DNA of 64,000 bases from Cordia subcordata. Its lineage: Eukaryota; Streptophyta; Magnoliopsida; Boraginales; Cordiaceae. The DNA lies in contig JAPTOF010000017.1 of the NCBI GenBank assembly GCA_028554755.1, positions 10,563,501 to 10,627,500 on the forward strand, given 5' to 3'. The notes beneath the pieces are model-generated. The model saw only the letters and a program-made list of their open reading frames with translations, made no database searches and was not told where the DNA came from. Each line of letters opens with the position of its first letter. Positions within the stretch are counted from its first letter, which is position 1. A program made the position numbers and the translations under genes. Positions 58,684-64,000 of the stretch are shown here, one piece after another.

Positions 58684-61600
58684 TTACGCGTCACTCTTGG
58701 GTTTCTTTCCTGTTATGATCTGGAAGATCTTCAGACCTCTACTAAATGCTTCATTGAATAGAATCCTAGTCTGCATTGACTGGAACCCAGGCAACCATGA
58801 TAATAGTGCCACAGGGGCCATGACAATAACACCAAACATTATGTCATACAAGCGAGCTACTGAAACAATGGTCTCCCAGATCATAGGTCTCTTCTGCAAG
58901 AAAGGCCGCAGCACTTGTGCAATTGAAATGAATCCCCAACCAGTAGGAATGAAAGCTAACAAACTCGTAAACAGATCGACAAACTTGAACTCCGTGAACT
59001 CCAACAGCGCAACTATCACAACTGTGGCAAGGATAATGATGAGAAACTGAACCAAACGATAGTACACGTGCTCCTTCGCAGCATATCTGTCACGAGCATA
59101 TGCTATGATCATAAAAAGGCCAAGAGCGACCGCCACATATATCCAGGAAAGGAAATACACCGCAATGCTTTTGCTTCCTGCAGCAATATTAAGTTGATAT
59201 ACAATTCCAAACTGAAAGAAGAAGAAACGAAGGTTCAGAACTATTTCCAGGAACTTTCCCCATACACCAGTAGTCCTTAGGTGATCCTGTTGTTCATACC
59301 ACCACTTCTCCCAGCTTTCATCGGATTTTGCAAACACTCCACCTTGATACCATATCCAATCCATAAAATCATCAAAATCATAAACAGTCTTCAACCAATC
59401 AAAGCCTGAAGGATTGAAAACAAAGGGGGCCAAAATCCAGGATGCCACTAGGAACCAACTGGAAATAGTCAGTGCTATATACACAAAAGTTCCTTTAGCT
59501 ATGGGACTGTATGCTGCATAAACTGTGAGTATCAGTCCAAGTTCGATCGCTTTAATAAAATGGGTACGGGCATAAAGCCTATAGTTCTCAGCAAACTTTT
59601 TGTGCTCCACAACAAAACCCCGTCCAGTTGCCCTGTATTGTGCACCACCATGAAGAATTGTCCGTCCAAAGTAATGACCACGAGTGCCCATAGAGAAAGT
59701 ATAAAACACAGATGAAAGCTGGAGCTGCATTGTTATGAATTCCCAAATAGATGTAAGGAATCCACGCTCTAGCGAATTTTCTACAATCATCGGCAAGGCA
59801 GTGAAGAGACCTAATTGGATGATGAACTGTTGGTTCAGGATTGTACCAAGTGCTCTGTTGTTGCTCGTATTATCTTCTGTCACAGAACTTTCAACTCCAC
59901 TCAGTGCCAGATACAATCGTCCCCAGAGAAATGCATAAACAGTCAGGACAAGCAACGTAGTGTTGAAGTAGAAACCCACAGTGGTGTAGAAAAATGATAG
60001 CATCCTGAAGAAGTCAAGTCTGTGCCCTAATCTGTACACGTCCCTACTGAGAACTTGCTCCCCATTTCCACTGGCAACCTTGGCCTCAAACATAGATATC
60101 TGATTCAATCCAACATCTCTTCCCTTTCCAACCTGAATGTACTCATGGTGAGTGACATTCCCACCTCTCAATGTGCAGTTGAAGCCAGCAAAAATATCCT
60201 CACTGATGTTGATAACTCTGGACGCTTTGCTTATCCCTCCCCGAGTCAGGAACCAAAACCTGTCAAATACATCTGGATGTCCATAATGCATCCGGATTTT
60301 CAACGGGTTAGCCAAAACGCGTTGCCCCAAGGTGACAAAACTCATTTCTTGGGCTGACATGAACCAAGCTAGTGATGAAACAGAACCAGTAAAAATGTGT
60401 TCCCGGACACCCAAGATGGTTGGCTTCCTGATCCCATAGTTGTGTCTGAATTCCTCTAATAAGTTCCGCATTTTAAGTGCCTCCTCAAAATAGTTGTCCT
60501 GATTCATGTCGATTGTTTGAACTGCATCTCCCCGAGTGAAAATAAAAGCATGGTTTTGGTTCTCTGGCTTTCCCTCTCCAAGCTTTAGGGGACCAGGCAA
60601 CTTGACACGATAAATTTCAACTTCTTTTTCCAGCTCCCGATCATACTTCACAAGAACAGAGTAGTACTCTTTCTCATCCCTTCCTGTTGGGACCTCGTCA
60701 ACATAGGCAACTCGGAGGGCTTCATTGTTCTTCATCAGATACAGGATTTCCTCAGCACGGGGATCCTTTTTAGCCTTTTGAGCACCATATATCTGGCAAG
60801 CAACCACATAAGTGAATTTCATCAGAGCAGTCCCATACTCATGGCCTTTGAACAACAAACTAACAGAACTACTAGCTCTGCTCAAGCTTCTTGTACTCCT
60901 TTCAGTGCTGAAATCATCCATATTCCCATTATTTCTCATAGAACCAAGTTCCCTCGATCCTTCTTTGATGTCCATCTCAGATGCAGAGTCCAGGAAAGCC
61001 AGCATCTTGAGAGCCCGATAGTAGTACATCATTCCTCTTACAGTGCGGGCGAGTGTCTGGCCTCTATATGAAGCCCAAAGCCGAAGATCTCTTAGTTTTA
61101 TGGTCTTCAATTCCTTTTCATCCTTCATACCTTCTCGTTTCATTCGCTCTAAGAAATTCTTCCACTCATCAGCATATATAGTCTGTAAGTAATAGAGAAT
61201 GGAAATACCATCTTCATTTTCATTACGTAGCTGTTCCTTACTGTATAGTACTTCTTCATTGTAGTAAGGGGTCAAAACACTGAAAGCCATCATTTTTTCA
61301 ACTTGCGGAGCATGGGGCATGTTCATAAACAGGGAGTTGCTGAAAAAGGCTATCCGACGCCTCGCTTCAAGATTAGTTGGAATTTGCTGCATGGAATCAT
61401 GAGAAGTAAGAATTGTGTGCAAACGGCGAGCCTGGCGATAGAAGTTCTCGTTCTGTGGGTCAGGTAACTCAACAGCATTCACAAAAAGTAATGTAGAACC
61501 AGAAGCTGGCCTTAGACCATCCTCCTTCAGCTGATCAGCACTTCTTTCTTCTATGAGAAAATCCCGAATAGCTGCCTCATAAAGGGCTTGTAGAGCATTC

Positions 61601-64000
61601 ACCACCTGTTCAATGTCTTTCTTTGGTTTGAGAATTAATTCAAGAAGCTTAACCAATTTTACATGGACCTTTTTAAGCGCAGTCAACTTGTAGTGCTTAG
61701 AGAATTTCTCCAGCTGAATCCACTGCTCAATCTCTTGGAAAAAGGTTGAGATAATGGAATGCTCCTCTGTGTTGATTTTGACAATATCCAGCAGCAAGTG
61801 CCTTGTGCTATCATAAACTTCAATTACAGCACAGCGACGAAACTCATGCTTGGAGATCTTATGCCAAAGCCACTTGTCAGGAGCATCTACCAACTCCTCG
61901 GCCTGACTGAGAGCAAGAAGCAGCTCATTACACAGAAGCAAACATGGCCAACGAATTACGCTCACATTCCACGTATTTTGCGGAAGCTCCAATAATTCCA
62001 CTTCATGATCGTTAACTATATCTTCTTCCCTGAATATCAAGATAATCTCATTCCATATCAGAGCAAATTTGTTTGCTTCCACCTGGTTAGACTCGAGCTT
62101 TTTAAAGGGTCGGCCAAACCCATATCTCAGCTTCAACCGCTGAATGGCATCCTGGATCTTGTTTTTCAGTCGTGGCCCCCTAGTATTCAGAAGCTGCTCT
62201 TCAGGCATCAAGTTGAATTGTATGGCACTAGCAAAGAACTGAAACCTAAGCCTCAGCTGCTGTATGTTCCGGATCTCGCCAAGGTGAGCAAACAATCCAA
62301 CTGCTGCACCAACAAATGAGGAGTATATCGAGTACCAAATCTGTGCATCCAAGAGGTAGATTAGAACAACTGGAAGCCAGAGCAGACCGACAGCAAACCT
62401 GTTACTGTTACTGAAGAACTCGTGCCATTCGTAATTCACATCCCTGAGGCGTAGTAGTGTCTTGGTAGGAGCAACCAAGGGTCTAATCTGCATGAAATAA
62501 CTGAAGCAGAACTTGGTTCCAAGAACAAGAATCCAGAAAAGAGTATACTTTATGTTATCCACGAGCCCTTCTCTAAGGCCCCTGCCAACAAATGTCCGAC
62601 CCTGAAACCACCAAGATAACAAATCAAAGATCCTCCAATTCCTATTCTCAACAAAATTCCTGACCCACGGCAGAATAAACAGGGCAAGAGCCAAAAGCTC
62701 AGGGGCAATAAAAACCAGAGCAACCTCAAGAAAATTGACAACCTTCCTGTTAGCTGCAGGTGACCACCTCCTGTCACTATTCCTTTGTTTCCAAATCTCC
62801 CCATAAAATATCCCAAAAACCAAAATCCACACAGCTGCAACCACAATCTTCAAGAACATTCTCACACCAGCCCATGCATTCTCCTTCGAAACCAAACTAT
62901 ACTGCAGTCCGACATCCAATAAAGACTGCACAAACCTCATCCCACTCCATGTAAAGAACACGGTCAACACCCTCACCTGCACTTCCCTACTCTCCAATGC
63001 CCACCATGGGTACTTCCTCTCCTCCCACGCCACAATAACCGCAGCTTGGAGAAACAAAACCAACATAATCCAAACCTTGTCAAAACTCCTATACAAGTGC
63101 CAGAACGACCTCTGCTCCACAAACCCCGTCTTCCCAACCTTCGTCTTCCCCTTATACACAAAAAAGGTGCTCCCTAAATCCATCGGCCAACTCAACTTCT
63201 CAAAACACTTCCGACTCCAAAAATACTCGTTTATATCATCGTAATTCCGCCACACAGAGTGCGGGGCAGTCCCATTCTTACTGTTATCAACCTCGGCCTT
63301 AATGGTATCATAAATTGGCTTAACAACACGATTGAGAAACGCGTTTTCGCCCGAAATCACGGGCGTAAACGGCCTCCCTGTATTCTCATCAATTTGATCT
63401 TCCAAGATTTTGTTCAATTCATTAGCCATGTGATGAAATATATACGAAATGCATTCAGGAACAAAGCGAAGATTCGCAGACTCACCCCAGATGAGAAGGT
63501 AGAGGGCCACATAGAGAAGCTCACGGCGCTGGTCGGTGGAGGAGTTGGAGAGCCAGATGGCGGAGCGGAGGCGGAGGAAGGAGCACCAAGAGGAGTAGTT
63601 CTTCAACAACTTCCGCCGGAACCGTCGGAGGACTCCGCCATCGAGGACGTCGATGTTGTCAGGCGGCGGCGAGAGCCGCATCTGGGCGTTGGCGAGGTGG
63701 AGCACGAGGTGCTCCCGTTGGTTGCTGACATTTGAGGCTTGGAAGCCGAAGAAGAGGGCGAGCCAGTCAAGGAGGTCATAGTGGGGTTTCCAGGTGGTGT
63801 ACGGTGGTCTCCGGAGGTCGCCGACGGAGCGGAGTGCGGTGATGGCGGCACGAACTTCGGGGAAGCGGAGAGATGGGTGGTCAGCTAAGAGGTTGTGGAT
63901 GGGTATGATGTTGTAGGGTTGTTCTTCCAGTTGTTGGTGGTGGCGGAGTGGTGGCGCAGTTGGTGGTTGACCAGGTTGGACTGCCGGAGGAGGGCGTTGC
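58684..64000 (-). CDS. Callose synthase (1,3-beta-glucan synthase), CalS12/GSL5/PMR4-like, N-terminus just off window
   Basis: Intronless frame of at least 1,771 residues running off the window at 64000. The visible start is a Pro-rich stretch followed by YNIIPIHNLLADHPSLRFPE, so by comparison with the family (about 1,780 residues) only around ten residues are missing. N-terminal Vta1-like and FKS1 domains (RRELLYVALYLLIWGE), a first cluster of membrane spans, a large cytosolic catalytic loop (NLEARRRIAFFSNSLFMNMP, TILGVREHIFTGSVSSLAWF, RVINISEDIFAGFN, GKGRDVGLNQI), a second cluster of spans, and the end GKKPKSDA. The enzyme polymerises UDP-glucose to callose at the plasma membrane. Arabidopsis CalS12 (PMR4) makes wound and pathogen-induced papillary callose. 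A CDS without introns sets CalS11/12 apart from most callose synthases. No break seen. Confidence 0.96.
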   Translation of the reverse strand, partial: QRPPPAVQPGQPPTAPPLRHHQQLEEQPYNIIPIHNLLADHPSLRFPEVRAAITALRSVGDLRRPPYTTWKPHYDLLDWLALFFGFQASNVSNQREHLVLHLANAQMRLSPPPDNIDVLDGGVLRRFRRKLLKNYSSWCSFLRLRSAIWLSNSSTDQRRELLYVALYLLIWGESANLRFVPECISYIFHHMANELNKILEDQIDENTGRPFTPVISGENAFLNRVVKPIYDTIKAEVDNSKNGTAPHSVWRNYDDINEYFWSRKCFEKLSWPMDLGSTFFVYKGKTKVGKTGFVEQRSFWHLYRSFDKVWIMLVLFLQAAVIVAWEERKYPWWALESREVQVRVLTVFFTWSGMRFVQSLLDVGLQYSLVSKENAWAGVRMFLKIVVAAVWILVFGIFYGEIWKQRNSDRRWSPAANRKVVNFLEVALVFIAPELLALALFILPWVRNFVENRNWRIFDLLSWWFQGRTFVGRGLREGLVDNIKYTLFWILVLGTKFCFSYFMQIRPLVAPTKTLLRLRDVNYEWHEFFSNSNRFAVGLLWLPVVLIYLLDAQIWYSIYSSFVGAAVGLFAHLGEIRNIQQLRLRFQFFASAIQFNLMPEEQLLNTRGPRLKNKIQDAIQRLKLRYGFGRPFKKLESNQVEANKFALIWNEIILIFREEDIVNDHEVELLELPQNTWNVSVIRWPCLLLCNELLLALSQAEELVDAPDKWLWHKISKHEFRRCAVIEVYDSTRHLLLDIVKINTEEHSIISTFFQEIEQWIQLEKFSKHYKLTALKKVHVKLVKLLELILKPKKDIEQVVNALQALYEAAIRDFLIEERSADQLKEDGLRPASGSTLLFVNAVELPDPQNENFYRQARRLHTILTSHDSMQQIPTNLEARRRIAFFSNSLFMNMPHAPQVEKMMAFSVLTPYYNEEVLYSKEQLRNENEDGISILYYLQTIYADEWKNFLERMKREGMKDEKELKTIKLRDLRLWASYRGQTLARTVRGMMYYYRALKMLAFLDSASEMDIKEGSRELGSMRNNGNMDDFSTERSTRSLSRASSSVSLLFKGHEYGTALMKFTYVVACQIYGAQKAKKDPRAEEILYLMKNNEALRVAYVDEVPTGRDEKEYYSVLVKYDRELEKEVEIYRVKLPGPLKLGEGKPENQNHAFIFTRGDAVQTIDMNQDNYFEEALKMRNLLEEFRHNYGIRKPTILGVREHIFTGSVSSLAWFMSAQEMSFVTLGQRVLANPLKIRMHYGHPDVFDRFWFLTRGGISKASRVINISEDIFAGFNCTLRGGNVTHHEYIQVGKGRDVGLNQISMFEAKVASGNGEQVLSRDVYRLGHRLDFFRMLSFFYTTVGFYFNTTLLVLTVYAFLWGRLYLALSGVESSVTEDNTSNNRALGTILNQQFIIQLGLFTALPMIVENSLERGFLTSIWEFITMQLQLSSVFYTFSMGTRGHYFGRTILHGGAQYRATGRGFVVEHKKFAENYRLYARTHFIKAIELGLILTVYAAYSPIAKGTFVYIALTISSWFLVASWILAPFVFNPSGFDWLKTVYDFDDFMDWIWYQGGVFAKSDESWEKWWYEQQDHLRTTGVWGKFLEIVLNLRFFFFQFGIVYQLNIAAGSKSIAVYFLSWIYVAVALGLFMIIAYARDRYAAKEHVYYRLVQFLIIILATVVIVALLEFTEFKFVDLFTSLLAFIPTGWGFISIAQVLRPFLQKRPMIWETIVSVARLYDIMFGVIVMAPVALLSWLPGFQSMQTRILFNEAFSRGLKIFQIITGKKPKSDA

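Noticed and set aside
58628..63735. Several plus-strand frames of 60-160 residues opposite the callose synthase
   Set aside because: Antisense shadows of the intronless callose synthase frame.

Overview
The window looks like nuclear DNA of a flowering plant, most likely a eudicot. Coding islands with GT-AG introns are separated by AT-rich spacers full of (AT)n tracts, and small plant transposons are present (a TRIM, a SINE and a MITE). Every recognisable gene belongs to a plant family: L-type lectin receptor kinase, CC-NBS-LRR, myristoylated CDK-like kinase, GH5 mannanase, UBC23-25-type E2 and callose synthase 12. I cannot name the species. All exon coordinates were worked out by eye from reading frames, splice sites and comparison of the paralogues.

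Left part (1-30 kb), all genes on the minus strand. The 5' part of an intact clade-VII-like lectin receptor kinase (1-1663) is followed by a decayed 3' fragment of a CDK-like kinase gene (about 3.95-5.09 kb) and an intact intronless CC-NBS-LRR gene (5522-8224). Next come a second lectin receptor kinase copy that is broken (10169-12178: early stop codon, and DFG changed to YFG), a CDK-like kinase copy A with two +1 frameshifts and a fourfold C-terminal repeat (13498-20122), and its intact paralogue B (21351-29831, eight exons, 683 residues). The pairing lectin kinase plus CDK 3' end occurs twice, so an ancestral segmental or tandem duplication is likely. Another fragment of CDK intron sequence lies just downstream of the broken lectin kinase. 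Kinase gene B carries a complete 427-bp TRIM retrotransposon with a 5-bp target duplication in its last intron.

Middle part. A five-exon endo-beta-1,4-mannanase gene (32655-36887, minus) has both catalytic glutamates. Between 37 and 52.5 kb there is little coding sequence: one small single-exon membrane protein gene (46832-47302, minus), a 172-bp SINE with a 14-bp target duplication, several inverted and tandem repeats, and microsatellites.

Right part. A six-exon ubiquitin-conjugating enzyme gene (52871-57112, plus) has a MITE and a CT/TATA-rich promoter upstream. A near-complete, intronless-CDS callose synthase of the CalS12/GSL5/PMR4 type (58684-64000, minus) lacks only the first few residues. 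Its 3' UTR appears to contain two tandemly duplicated introns.

Functionally the window mixes cell-surface and intracellular immunity genes (lectin kinases, NLR, stress callose synthase) with signalling, cell-wall and ubiquitin genes. They are neighbours, not an operon, and nothing in the sequence says they act together. I found no clearly new system. The most unusual items are the repeat-expanded kinase tail, the paired decay of lectin kinase 2 and CDK copy A, and the duplicated 3' UTR introns of the callose synthase.
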